Source of the DNA: DASSUC01 sp035649895 | GTDB taxonomy: Bacteria > Actinomycetota > Actinomycetes > Mycobacteriales > Micromonosporaceae | Direction: 5' to 3' | NCBI GenBank assembly: GCA_035649895.1 | Contig: DASRIS010000150.1 | Coordinates: forward strand, 1-10,096 | Length of the DNA: 10,096 nucleotides | Part shown: positions 1 through 6,923 of the stretch, piece by piece | Position numbering within the stretch: position 1 is the stretch's first letter | How the letters are laid out: the number at the start of each line of letters is the position of its first letter | Made by a program: the position numbers and the translations under genes | Notes under the pieces: generated by a model | What the model saw: only the letters and a program-made list of their open reading frames with translations | Databases searched by the model: none | What the model was told of the DNA's origin: nothing

Positions 1-67
1 TGACGGCTGCGGCGGCCCCACCGGCGAGCGCGGCAGATGTGGCGGCGATGAGACGGCGACGGTCCAT
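1..67 (-). CDS. 5' end of an exported protein, cut by the left window edge
   Basis: Only the first 22 codons are present. Seen: an ATG (plus-strand CAT at 65-67) preceded by a strong AGGAGG ribosome site on the minus strand (plus 74-79, 6 nt spacing). The peptide begins M-D-R-R-R-L-I and continues as an Ala/Gly-rich hydrophobic stretch, which is the shape of a Sec or Tat export signal; the run of three arginines followed by L-I is compatible with a Tat signal but lacks the full consensus. The mature protein is outside the window, so the function is unknown. It is divergent from the serine hydrolase, and the two share about 130 bp of upstream DNA. In Bacillus, AmiE-type serine hydrolases sit with exo-muramidase (NamZ) and NagZ genes, so a peptidoglycan- or sugar-related exported enzyme is one guess, not more. 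Confidence 0.6.
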   Translation of the reverse strand, partial: MDRRRLIAATSAALAGGAAAAV

Positions 68-171
68 GACGCTCCTCCTACGCGTAGCACACCCCGCGGT
101 GTCGCACGTGCCTCGCAACCTAGCGTGCGTCAATGGCCTGAGGCAACAAGCTTCACCATCCTTGAGATATC

Positions 172-186
172 TAAAGGAAACCTTCA
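172..186. promoter_or_regulatory. Possible operator in the divergent promoter region
   Basis: TAAAGG-AAA-CCTTCA is an imperfect inverted repeat: 6-bp arms with one mismatch around an AAA centre. It ends 10 bp before the serine hydrolase ATG at 197. Its AAGGAA half looks like a ribosome site, but it lies about 18 nt from that ATG, too far for a good one, so an operator reading is reasonable. The design (AGGAAA/TTTCCT-type) resembles palindromes found upstream of secreted hydrolases in actinomycetes. Which protein binds is unknown. The rest of 68-196 holds no gene and no convincing -35/-10 pair. Confidence 0.3.
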
Positions 187-196
187 TCATCTTGGG

Positions 197-2008
197 ATGG
201 GGAGAGCATCGATCCGAATCATCATTGTCGGCCTCCTGGCCGCCGCGCTTACCGGCGCGGCGCCCGCCCTCACCGGCTCCGTGCCCGCTTGGGCGACCGA
301 CCCGCTGGTGACCGAGGACGGGCCACCCGTCGTTACGCCCGCTGACATCCGGTTCCAGCACCGCACGCTGCGCGCCGGCTCGCCACGCGAGGTCGGCCTG
401 CTGCCCGAGTACGTGGCCCGGCTGCGCGAGGACGCGGCGTCGTACCTGGTGCCGACGCCGGACCATCTGCGGTGGCCCACGTACGCGGGCGCGGTGGTGC
501 TCGCCGCAAAGGACGGGGTGATCGTCGCGCACGCTGCGGTCGGCACCGCGGTCCGCTACAGCGCGGCCGGTCCACCGCCCGGCCGCGTCGGCGTGGAGCT
601 CCCCGCTGACCAGCAGGTCGCCACCCGGCCGGACACCATCTTCGACCTCGCCTCGATATCGAAGCTGTTCACCACCGTCGTGGCCCTGCAGCTGGTCGAG
701 CAGGGCCGGGTGGACCTGGACGCCCCGGTCGCCCAGTACGTGCCCGAGTTCGCCGCGAACGGCAAGGAGGCGATCCCGGTCCGGATGCTGCTGACCCACA
801 CCTCCGGCCTGCCCGCGTTCCTGCCGCTGTGGAGCACCTACCCGACCCCGGCGGAGCGTCTCAACGCGGCGCTGACCGCCCGCCTCATGACCGGCGCCAT
901 CCCCGGAAACCAGTACGTCTACTCCGACCTGGGCCTCATCGCGCTCGCCACGGTGCTCGAACGGGTCACCGGGCAGCCCCTGGACCGGCTGGTGGCCGAG
1001 CGGGTGACCGGGCCGCTGGGCATGACCGACACCGGCTACAACCCCGACCCTGCGTTGCGGCACCGGATCGCGGCCACCGAGGATGAGACGTACGCCGGCC
1101 GCGGCATGGTCTGGGGCGAGGTGCACGACGAGAACGCCTGGTCGCTCGGGGGCGTCGCCGGCCACGCCGGGCTCTTCTCGACCGCGGGCGACCTCGCCGT
1201 GCTCTGCCAGATGCTGCTCAACGGCGGCGAGTACGGCGGGGTGCGGATCCTGCGCGAGGACACGGTGCGCACCATGCTGGTGAACTACAACGCGCACCTG
1301 GAGAACCGCTACGGCGAAAGCGACCGGGGCCTCGGCTTCGAGCTGCACAAGCACTGGTACATGGGGCCGCTGTCGTCGCCGGTCACCTTTGGGCACACCG
1401 GGTTCACCGGCACCTCGATCGTGGTCGACCCGCTGTCGCACTCGTTCGTGATCCTGCTCAGCAACCGGGTCCACCCCGACCGCAACTGGGGCAGCAACAA
1501 CGTCGCCCGCCGGGCGATGACCCGCGACTTCGGGTACGCCATCCCGGTGCGCTCGCCGGTCGGCGGCTCGGCCTGGCGCGCGCAGTGGCGGGACAGCGCC
1601 AGCGTGCGGCTGGTCGCGCCGCTGCGCGCGGCCTCCCGCGACGCGGTCGTCTCCTTCCTGCTCTGGTACGACACCGAGGCCCGCTACGACGTGGTCCGCT
1701 TCGAGACCTCGGCGGACGGGGTGACCTGGACGCCGGCGCCGATGACGCTGCGCGGGCCGGACCACCTCTGGAGCGCGGACGGCATGGTCACCGGCTATGG
1801 CGGCCGCCAGTGGTGGCAGGTCACCGCGAGCCTGCCCGCCGGCACCACGCACCTGCGGTGGACCTACGCCACGGACATCAACGCCCAGGGCCGGGGCGTC
1901 TACGTCGACAACGTCCTCGCACACGAGACCGGCCGCCTGCTCTACCACGGCGAGGGCCCGGACGCCGACCGATTCGTCGCGGACGGCTGGGAGCCCTCCG
2001 CCGGCTGA
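197..2008 (+). CDS. Secreted serine hydrolase (beta-lactamase / AmiE-like) with C-terminal beta-sandwich domain
   Basis: Predicted 603-residue exported serine hydrolase of the class C beta-lactamase/penicillin-binding-protein fold. Residues 1-33 form a signal peptide (hydrophobic run 8-25, likely cut after A-W-A at 31-33). The three family motifs are present: S-I-S-K with nucleophile Ser153 and Lys156, Y-S-D at Tyr242, and H-T-G at 400-402. The catalytic domain ends near residue 450. Residues about 455-603 form a second domain rich in aromatic and beta-strand patterns (for example F-E-T-S-A-D-G-V-T-W), like the beta-sandwich modules on some secreted peptidases. ATG 197 is chosen because the signal peptide starts there; a GTG at 125 would add 24 residues that do not look coding, and neither start has a good ribosome site. 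Likely roles are trimming peptidoglycan peptides (AmiE, PBP4-like) or ester/amide hydrolysis; true beta-lactamase activity cannot be claimed. It stands alone, divergent from the exported-protein gene at the left edge. Confidence 0.88.
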   Translation: MGRASIRIIIVGLLAAALTGAAPALTGSVPAWATDPLVTEDGPPVVTPADIRFQHRTLRAGSPREVGLLPEYVARLREDAASYLVPTPDHLRWPTYAGAVVLAAKDGVIVAHAAVGTAVRYSAAGPPPGRVGVELPADQQVATRPDTIFDLASISKLFTTVVALQLVEQGRVDLDAPVAQYVPEFAANGKEAIPVRMLLTHTSGLPAFLPLWSTYPTPAERLNAALTARLMTGAIPGNQYVYSDLGLIALATVLERVTGQPLDRLVAERVTGPLGMTDTGYNPDPALRHRIAATEDETYAGRGMVWGEVHDENAWSLGGVAGHAGLFSTAGDLAVLCQMLLNGGEYGGVRILREDTVRTMLVNYNAHLENRYGESDRGLGFELHKHWYMGPLSSPVTFGHTGFTGTSIVVDPLSHSFVILLSNRVHPDRNWGSNNVARRAMTRDFGYAIPVRSPVGGSAWRAQWRDSASVRLVAPLRAASRDAVVSFLLWYDTEARYDVVRFETSADGVTWTPAPMTLRGPDHLWSADGMVTGYGGRQWWQVTASLPAGTTHLRWTYATDINAQGRGVYVDNVLAHETGRLLYHGEGPDADRFVADGWEPSAG

Positions 2009-2066
2009 GCCCGGTCGAGCCAGGCTGAGCCGCGCTCGGCCCGGCGCGCCGGTGCGGACCAATACG

Positions 2067-2099
2067 GACCGGGGCGGGACCGATGGTCCTGCCCCGGTC
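2067..2099. terminator. Strong hairpin, likely bidirectional terminator
   Basis: Arms GACCGGGGCGGGACC (2067-2081) and GGTCCTGCCCCGGTC (2085-2099) pair over 15 bp with one G-T wobble and a 3-nt loop. It lies between the stops of the convergent serine hydrolase (2008) and ROK regulator (2154). No T-run follows, which is usual for high-GC actinobacteria. It is well placed to stop transcription from both sides. A separate 12-bp perfect palindrome, CCGGCGCGCCGG, sits just before it at 2041-2052. Confidence 0.75.
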
Positions 2100-2153
2100 T
2101 ACGTACGGCTGGCGCGTTGGCGATGTAGCTGTACCTCCTGCCGCCTCCGCGGG

Positions 2154-3386
2154 TCAGCCCGCGATGTCCGCTGTCCCGCTGGCGTCCAGCGGGTCGAGCA
2201 GCAGCTGCTCGAACGCGAGCTCCGCCGCGCCCAGCAGCGCCGCGTCGTCGCCCAGCTTCGGGGTACGCAGCCGCAGGTGCTCGCGGCAGGCCGGCAGGGC
2301 CATCGAGTTGAGCCGGGACCGCACCTGCGCCGCGGCGGCGAGGTAGATGTCACGCAGCGTCCCGCCGAAGACCACCATCTCGGGGTTGAAGATGTTCACC
2401 AGGTTGGCCACGCCGAACCCCAGCCAGTCGCCGACGGCGCGGACAGCCGCCTGCGCGTTGGCGTCTCCCCGGGAGGCGGCGTCGACCACCGCCAGGACCC
2501 CGGCCCGCCCGACGGTGCCGTCCCGACCGGCCGCCTGCAGCAGCGCCCGTTCGCCGACCGTCGTCTCCCAGCAGCCCCGGGAGCCGCAGCCGCAGTGTCG
2601 TCCACCCGGATGCACGACCATGTGGCCGACCTCGCCGCCGTAGCCGCCATGGCCGGTGACCCGCCGCCCGCCGGCGATGATGCCGGCGCCGACACCCACG
2701 TCGCCATGGAGGTAGACCAGGTTGGTGCAGCCGACGGCGACCCCGCGGAGGTGCTCGGCCAGCGCCGACAGGTCCGCCGAGCTGCCGACACTGACCGGGC
2801 CCACGCCGCCGCGGGCCGCGTCGCCGCGGGCCGCATCGCCTAGTGCGGCGTCGAGCGCGGTGCCCAGCGGCTCGTCCATCCAGCCGGCGTGCGGGCTGAG
2901 CCGTGCCATGCCGTCCGCGTAGCGGACCATGCCGCACACGGCCACGCCGCACCCGACGTAGACGGAGCCCGGCGGCACCGCCTTGTGCATGTCGCGGACG
3001 AACTCGGCCAGCGGGCCGACCGTGCCGGCCACATCCGGCCCGCGCGGCCGGTCCGTCTCGCGCTGGTCGAGCACCTGGCCGCCGAGCCCGACCCGGGCCG
3101 CCCGTAGCCCGTCCACCTCGATGCTGAGCGCGTACGCGTAGACCCGGTCGGACTGCGGCTGGACCACCAGCGACGGCCGGCCGGCCCGGCCGGTCTCCCG
3201 CGGCGTCTCCTCGCGGACCAGCCCGGCCGCCGCGAGGTCGGCGGTGAGCGCGCCGATCGTGCTGCGGTTGAGCCCGAGCGCCGCGGTGAGCTCGGCCCGT
3301 GAGGTCGCCCCGCGCATGTGCACGTGGCGTAGCAGCGCCCCGAGGTTCTGTCTGCGGATCTCCTCCTGGCTCGGACCGGGGCGCAT
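2154..3386 (-). CDS. ROK-family transcriptional repressor (XylR/NagC-like)
   Basis: Predicted 410-residue DNA-binding sugar sensor. Residues about 8-65 form a winged helix-turn-helix of the ROK repressor type. The rest is the ROK sugar-kinase-like fold: E252 and H255 (G-G-E-V-G-H) followed by the zinc cluster C265-x-C267-G-x-x-G-C272-x-E. The spacing from H255 to C265, C267 and C272 is the same as that of the zinc ligands in Mlc. The kinase phosphate motif D-x-G-x-T is missing near residue 90 (it reads S-I-E-V-D-G-L), so this is a regulator, not a kinase. The ATG at 3386 is 9 nt after the permease stop, and a GAGG overlapping that stop can act as its ribosome site, so it is translated with the transporter operon. 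It most likely represses that operon and releases DNA on binding the imported sugar or a derivative; this is inference from position. A 15-bp tandem duplication codes G-D-A-A-R twice at residues 183-192. Confidence 0.93.
   Translation of the reverse strand: MRPGPSQEEIRRQNLGALLRHVHMRGATSRAELTAALGLNRSTIGALTADLAAAGLVREETPRETGRAGRPSLVVQPQSDRVYAYALSIEVDGLRAARVGLGGQVLDQRETDRPRGPDVAGTVGPLAEFVRDMHKAVPPGSVYVGCGVAVCGMVRYADGMARLSPHAGWMDEPLGTALDAALGDAARGDAARGGVGPVSVGSSADLSALAEHLRGVAVGCTNLVYLHGDVGVGAGIIAGGRRVTGHGGYGGEVGHMVVHPGGRHCGCGSRGCWETTVGERALLQAAGRDGTVGRAGVLAVVDAASRGDANAQAAVRAVGDWLGFGVANLVNIFNPEMVVFGGTLRDIYLAAAAQVRSRLNSMALPACREHLRLRTPKLGDDAALLGAAELAFEQLLLDPLDASGTADIAG
2811..2840. repeat. 15-bp tandem duplication inside the ROK gene
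   Basis: GCGGGCCGCGTCGCC (2811-2825) is followed directly by GCGGGCCGCATCGCC (2826-2840), differing at one base. In the ROK frame each copy encodes G-D-A-A-R, so the frame is kept. It falls in a stretch of the protein (residues 183-192) between recognisable ROK motifs, where a loop is likely. It looks like a recent replication-slippage event. Confidence 0.7.
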
Positions 3387-3395
3387 CTGGCGGCC

Positions 3396-4649
3396 TCAGC
3401 GGTTCCCGGTCGCCGCCGCCCTACGGCGCGAGAGCGCGTCAACCCCGGCCGCGAGCAGCAGGACCGCGCCGGTCACCACGTACTTGACCCCGGAGCTGTA
3501 GCCCATCAGGCCCATCCCATTGATGATCACGGCAACCACGGCGCCGCCGAGGACGGCGTCGAGGGCCCGGCCCTTGCCGCCGAAGAGGCTGGTGCCGCCG
3601 ATGACCGCCGCCCCGACGGCGTAGAGCAGGACGTTGCTGCCTCCGGTGTTGGGGTCCACCGAGCTCGCCCGCGAGGCGGCCACGATGCCGCCGACCGCCG
3701 CCATGCCGGAGCAGATCACAAACGCCGAGATGCGGATCCGGTCGGTGTTGATGCCGGCGCGGCGGGCCGCCTCGACGTTGCCGCCCACCGCGTAGATGTG
3801 CCGCCCGTACGCGGTACGGCTCAGCACGAAGCTCCAGACCAGCAGCAGCACCACGATGAGCGGCACCACCACCGGCACGCCCTTGAGCGAGGTGATCAGC
3901 GTGTTCCGGCTGCGCTCGAGGTTGAGCAGGTAGACCGCGGCAGCGACGACGGCGGCGACCATGGCGATGCGGGCCACCACCACCAGCAGCGGGTCGGTGA
4001 CCAGGCCCCGCCGCTGCCGGGTGCGCAGCCGGACCAGCTGCGCCAGCGCGTAGCCACCGACGCCGAGGACGGCCAGGGCCCAGCCGAGCGGCGGCGGCAG
4101 GTTGCGGTTGGCGACGGCGAGCACGACGTCGTCGCGTACCGCGATGTTCTTGCCCTCCTCGAGCAGCAGCAGCACCACGCCCTGGAAGGCGAGGAACGCG
4201 GCGAGGGTGACCACGAACGAGGGGATGCCCACCTTCGCCACGAGGAAGCCCAGCACGAGGCCGATCGCCACGCCGGTGCCGATCGCCGCCAGCACCGCGA
4301 CGTACCAGGGCAGCCCGTACGTGCTGAGCAGGATCGCCAGCACCGAGGCGCAGACCCCGCTGGCGAAACCCGCGGACAGGTCGATCTCCCCGATCAGCAG
4401 GACGAAGACCAGCCCCATCGCGATGATCGCGACCGCCGCGCCCTGGGCGAAGAGGTTGGCGAAGTTCACAGTGCTCAGGAACGCCGGCCGCAGCGTCGCG
4501 AACACGGCGCACAGGACGATGAGACCGAGCACGGCGGGCAAGGCGCCGATGTCGCCGCCGCGCACCCGGGACAGGTACTCGCGGACGTGGTCGGCGACGT
4601 TCGGCGGGGCGGTCGTCACCGCCGGCTGCATATGCGCGGTTGCGGTCAT
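3396..4649 (-). CDS. xylH: Sugar ABC transporter permease, XylH-like (CUT2 family)
   Basis: Predicted 417-residue inner-membrane permease with about 10 or more hydrophobic segments, close to the roughly 390 residues of E. coli XylH. Typical CUT2 permease features are seen: a cytoplasmic N-terminal tail (1-35), the G-E-I-D-L-S motif at 87-92, the cytoplasmic loop Y-G-R-H-I-Y-A-V-G-G-N-V-E-A-A-R-R-A-G-I at 281-300 that contacts the ATPase, and G-G-T-S-L-F-G-G-K-G at 351-360. A charged loop near 205-218 splits two hydrophobic blocks, as in XylH. Its ATG overlaps the ATPase stop as ATGA (4646-4649), so translation is coupled; an in-frame ATG at 4631 is a less likely start. It is the import pore working with the XylF-like binding protein and the ATPase. 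Substrate is probably xylose or another pentose, but the sequence alone cannot fix the sugar. Confidence 0.93.
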   Translation of the reverse strand: MTATAHMQPAVTTAPPNVADHVREYLSRVRGGDIGALPAVLGLIVLCAVFATLRPAFLSTVNFANLFAQGAAVAIIAMGLVFVLLIGEIDLSAGFASGVCASVLAILLSTYGLPWYVAVLAAIGTGVAIGLVLGFLVAKVGIPSFVVTLAAFLAFQGVVLLLLEEGKNIAVRDDVVLAVANRNLPPPLGWALAVLGVGGYALAQLVRLRTRQRRGLVTDPLLVVVARIAMVAAVVAAAVYLLNLERSRNTLITSLKGVPVVVPLIVVLLLVWSFVLSRTAYGRHIYAVGGNVEAARRAGINTDRIRISAFVICSGMAAVGGIVAASRASSVDPNTGGSNVLLYAVGAAVIGGTSLFGGKGRALDAVLGGAVVAVIINGMGLMGYSSGVKYVVTGAVLLLAAGVDALSRRRAAATGNR

Positions 4650-5449
4650 CGCAGGGCTCCGTCCGGTCCGTACTCGTCCGCGGCGGCGCCCTCGGCGGCC
4701 AGCCCGAGGCTTCCGCTGCGGCCTGAGGTGATCAGCTCGACCACCTGGGCGTGGGTGACGTCGGCCGTGCGTACCTGGGCCACCATCCGGCCGAGGTAGA
4801 GAGCGGCGATCCGGTCCGAGACCGCGAAGACGTCGTTCATGTTGTGCGAGATGAGCACGACCGCGAGACCGTTATCGGCCATCCGGCGGACCAGCTCGAG
4901 CACCTGCGCGGTCTGCGCCACGCCGAGCGCCGCGGTCGGCTCGTCGAGGATGACCAGCCGGCTCTCCCACAGCACGGCCTTGGCGAGCGCGACGGTCTGC
5001 CGCTGCCCGCCGGAGAGGCTGGAGACGTGCTGGCGCAGCGACTTCACGGTGCGCACCGACAGCTCGGCGAGGGTCTTCGCGGCGAGCTGCTCCATGGTGG
5101 GCTCGTCCAGGACCAGGCCGGTGCGCTTCTCCCGCCCCAGGAACATGTTCTGCACCACGTCCAGGTTGTCGCAGAGGGCGAGATCCTGGTAGACGATCTC
5201 GATGCCGAGGGCGGCCGCGTCCCGCGGACCGTTTATGGTCACCGGTGTCCCATCGAAGAAGAGCTCCCCGGCGTCGGCGGAGTAGATGCCGCTGACGCAC
5301 TTGACCAGGGTGGACTTGCCGGCGCCGTTGTCGCCGACCAGGGCCGTCACCTCGCCGGGCGGCACCAGGAGGTCGACATCGCGCAGCACCTGCACCGGAC
5401 CGAAGCTCTTGTCGATCCCGCGCAGCTCAAGGAGAGGCGTCGCGGCCAC
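4646..5449 (-). CDS. Sugar ABC transporter ATP-binding protein (single ABC domain)
   Basis: Predicted 267-residue ATPase that powers the XylFH-like importer. All ABC motifs are present: Walker A G-D-N-G-A-G-K-S-T (39-47), Q-loop Gln88, signature L-S-G-G-Q (145-149), Walker B L-V-I-L-D-E-P-T with Glu170, and switch His202. Start chosen at GTG 5449, where AAGGAGG lies about 7 nt upstream and the family N-terminus begins (P-L-L-E-L-R-G-I-D-K-S-F-G). The frame stays open upstream to 5806 but that part overlaps the binding-protein gene in another frame and is not coding. E. coli XylG has two fused ABC domains in about 510 residues; this one has a single domain, so it probably works as a homodimer. 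Its stop overlaps the permease start (ATGA). A 92-nt gap with a strong hairpin separates it from the binding-protein gene. Confidence 0.94.
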   Translation of the reverse strand: MAATPLLELRGIDKSFGPVQVLRDVDLLVPPGEVTALVGDNGAGKSTLVKCVSGIYSADAGELFFDGTPVTINGPRDAAALGIEIVYQDLALCDNLDVVQNMFLGREKRTGLVLDEPTMEQLAAKTLAELSVRTVKSLRQHVSSLSGGQRQTVALAKAVLWESRLVILDEPTAALGVAQTAQVLELVRRMADNGLAVVLISHNMNDVFAVSDRIAALYLGRMVAQVRTADVTHAQVVELITSGRSGSLGLAAEGAAADEYGPDGALR

Positions 5450-5477
5450 GGGCGGCCTCCTTGGTCTTGGTGGTGGC

Positions 5478-5514
5478 CGCGCGCCGAACCCGCGTGCGCG
5501 AGGCTCGGCGCGCG
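5478..5514. promoter_or_regulatory. Intra-operon hairpin between the binding-protein and ATPase genes
   Basis: CGCGCGCCGA (5478-5487) and TCGGCGCGCG (5505-5514) are perfect 10-bp inverted repeats. In the minus-strand RNA the stem extends by a G-U and two G-C pairs, leaving an 11-nt loop. It sits 28 nt after the binding-protein stop and ends 28 nt before the ATPase start. In binding-protein-dependent importers such hairpins commonly lower distal expression or protect the upstream mRNA, giving more binding protein than ATPase; that role here is inferred. There is no U-tract. Confidence 0.6.
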
Positions 5515-5541
5515 ACCCGTGGGCAGTGTCCCCCTGTCCTG

Positions 5542-6633
5542 CTAGCTGATGCCAGCCTGGGCGCAGAGGGCCGCGTACGTGCCGGCGCAGAGCTCTTCCT
5601 TCGTGACAAAACCGTCCGCGACCACGTCCTTGATGTTGTCCTTGAAGATCGCGACCGGGGTCAGCAGCTCGGCCTTGACGTCCTTGCCGGTCGTCGGGTC
5701 CTTCACGGTCTTGCCGGTCTCCTTGGGCTCCTGCTTGGCGAGCGCGACCGCGAGTGCCGCCGCCGCGTCGGCCTCCTTCTTGATCGCCTTGTAGACGGTC
5801 ATGCACTGGTCGCCGGCGAGGATGTTCTGCAGGCCCTGTACTGTCGCGTCCTGGCCGGTGACCGGCACCTTGCCGTTGAGGCCGTTCTTCTTCAGCACCG
5901 CGATGGCGGCGTTGCCCAGCCCGTCGTTGGCGGCGAGCACCCCGTCGATCTTGTTACGGGTCTGCGTCAGCATCTGCTCGAAGATCGTGCCGGCCTGCGC
6001 GTTGTCCCACTCCGGTACTGACTCGTCCGGGCCCTTGACGTACTCCTTCGCCTCGTACTTGGGCTTGAGCACCGAGTCGTAGCCGTTCTTGAACAGGGTG
6101 GCGTTGTTGTCCGTGGGGGAGCCGTTCAGCTCGGCCACCACCGGGTTCTTCACGCCCTTGTCGGTCAGGCACTTGACCAGGCCCTCGCCCTGCAGCTTGC
6201 CGACCGCCTCGTTGTCGAAGCTGACGTAGTAGTTGGCCTCGCCGCCGAGGGTGAGCCGGTCGTAGTCGATCGTTGCCACACCCTGCGCCCTGGCCTTGTC
6301 GATCACGGCCTTGCCGGTGCCGGAGTCCAGGTTGACGATCATGAGGACGGTCGCCCCGTTGGTGATCATCTGGTCGGCGATGGTCTGGAACGCGGTCTTG
6401 TCGTTCTGCGCGTTCTGGATGTCGTACTGCACCCCGGCCGCCTTGAAGGCCGCCTCGAGGTACCTGCGGTCCGCGGTCTCCCAGCGGGCGGAGGACTTGC
6501 TGTCCGGCAGGATGACGCCGATCTTCGGGGTGGTGGTGGCGCTGCCGCCGTCATCGCCGTCGTCCCCGCAGGCGGCGAGCCCGCCAGCGGCCAGCGTGCC
6601 GGCGATGGCGAGCGTGAGGATGCTCTTGCGCAT
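5542..6633 (-). CDS. xylF: Sugar-binding lipoprotein, XylF-like
   Basis: Predicted 363-residue substrate-binding lipoprotein of the periplasmic-binding-protein type I fold (XylF group). Residues 1-21 are a lipoprotein signal ending in L-A-A-C with lipidated Cys22, followed by an acidic Gly/Asp linker (23-31). The mature domain starts K-I-G-V-I-L-P-D (37-44). XylF-like landmarks are an R-W pair at 50-51, D-Y-D-R at 123-126 and S-F-D-N-E-A-V-G at 138-145. The ATG at 6633 is chosen because the lipoprotein signal starts there and AAAGGA lies about 10 nt upstream; an open frame reaching 6693 adds 20 residues with no export character. It is the first gene of the operon and would be anchored on the outer face of the membrane, passing sugar to the permease. 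Xylose is the best guess from similarity to XylF; the true ligand is untested. Confidence 0.93.
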   Translation of the reverse strand: MRKSILTLAIAGTLAAGGLAACGDDGDDGGSATTTPKIGVILPDSKSSARWETADRRYLEAAFKAAGVQYDIQNAQNDKTAFQTIADQMITNGATVLMIVNLDSGTGKAVIDKARAQGVATIDYDRLTLGGEANYYVSFDNEAVGKLQGEGLVKCLTDKGVKNPVVAELNGSPTDNNATLFKNGYDSVLKPKYEAKEYVKGPDESVPEWDNAQAGTIFEQMLTQTRNKIDGVLAANDGLGNAAIAVLKKNGLNGKVPVTGQDATVQGLQNILAGDQCMTVYKAIKKEADAAAALAVALAKQEPKETGKTVKDPTTGKDVKAELLTPVAIFKDNIKDVVADGFVTKEELCAGTYAALCAQAGIS

Positions 6634-6794
6634 CGTTGCCAGGTCCTTTCCGGTGGCCCCGTATTCCCGGGGAGCGTCCTTGGAGTGGCTCACTGCGGCG
6701 CCGCCGTCGCGGGCACCCCGCGCCGCGCGCGCCTGCGGCTCGCGGCTGGCGGAAACCCCGGCCGCGTACCGATGGACCGGTCGCTGCGTTCTTT

Positions 6795-6874
6795 TGTTGT
6801 GTGGGGCAACGTATTAACCCGGCGGGCTCTCGCGCAAGCGGTCGGCGCAACGCGTTTGTTGCCAGCGATAACAA
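6795..6874 (-). promoter_or_regulatory. Probable promoter/operator region of the sugar operon
   Basis: Three overlapping or adjacent inverted repeats share TTGTT/GCAAC elements: TTGTTG-(tgtgggg)-CAAC near 6795-6810, GCAAC-(6 nt)-GTTGC at 6847-6862, and TTGTT-(9 nt)-AACAA at 6856-6874. On the minus strand, GGCAACAAAC (within 6854-6863) resembles half of the Bacillus XylR operator as I remember it; XylR is also a ROK protein. A weak minus-strand promoter could use TTGCGC (6832-6837) and TAATAC (6811-6816), though the 15-nt spacing is short. The first palindrome would then cover the transcription start, the usual place for a repressor site, leaving a GC-rich leader of about 170 nt before xylF. 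Confidence 0.4.
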
Positions 6875-6923
6875 TTTGGAAACACGGGGCAGTTCGGGTT
6901 GGACCGGGACGATCTTGATGAGT

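Noticed and set aside
1797..2843. 348-codon open frame on the plus strand across the serine hydrolase end and the ROK gene
   Set aside because: It overlaps two well-supported genes, and its composition (Arg/Ala/Pro/Gly-rich, no motif) is that of antisense high-GC sequence. It also runs through the terminator hairpin.
3798..4799. 333-codon plus-strand open frame opposite the permease
   Set aside because: Rich in Gln, His, Asp and Arg with no domain; this is the usual mirror of a membrane-protein gene in GC-rich DNA.
4751..5545. 264-codon plus-strand open frame opposite the ABC ATPase
   Set aside because: The sense frame has all ABC motifs; the opposite frame has no ribosome site or recognisable domain.
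5450..5806. N-terminal extension of the ABC ATPase to an upstream ATG
   Set aside because: The added 119 residues are low-complexity Arg/Gly-rich and overlap the binding-protein gene. GTG 5449 has a strong AAGGAGG and fits the family N-terminus.
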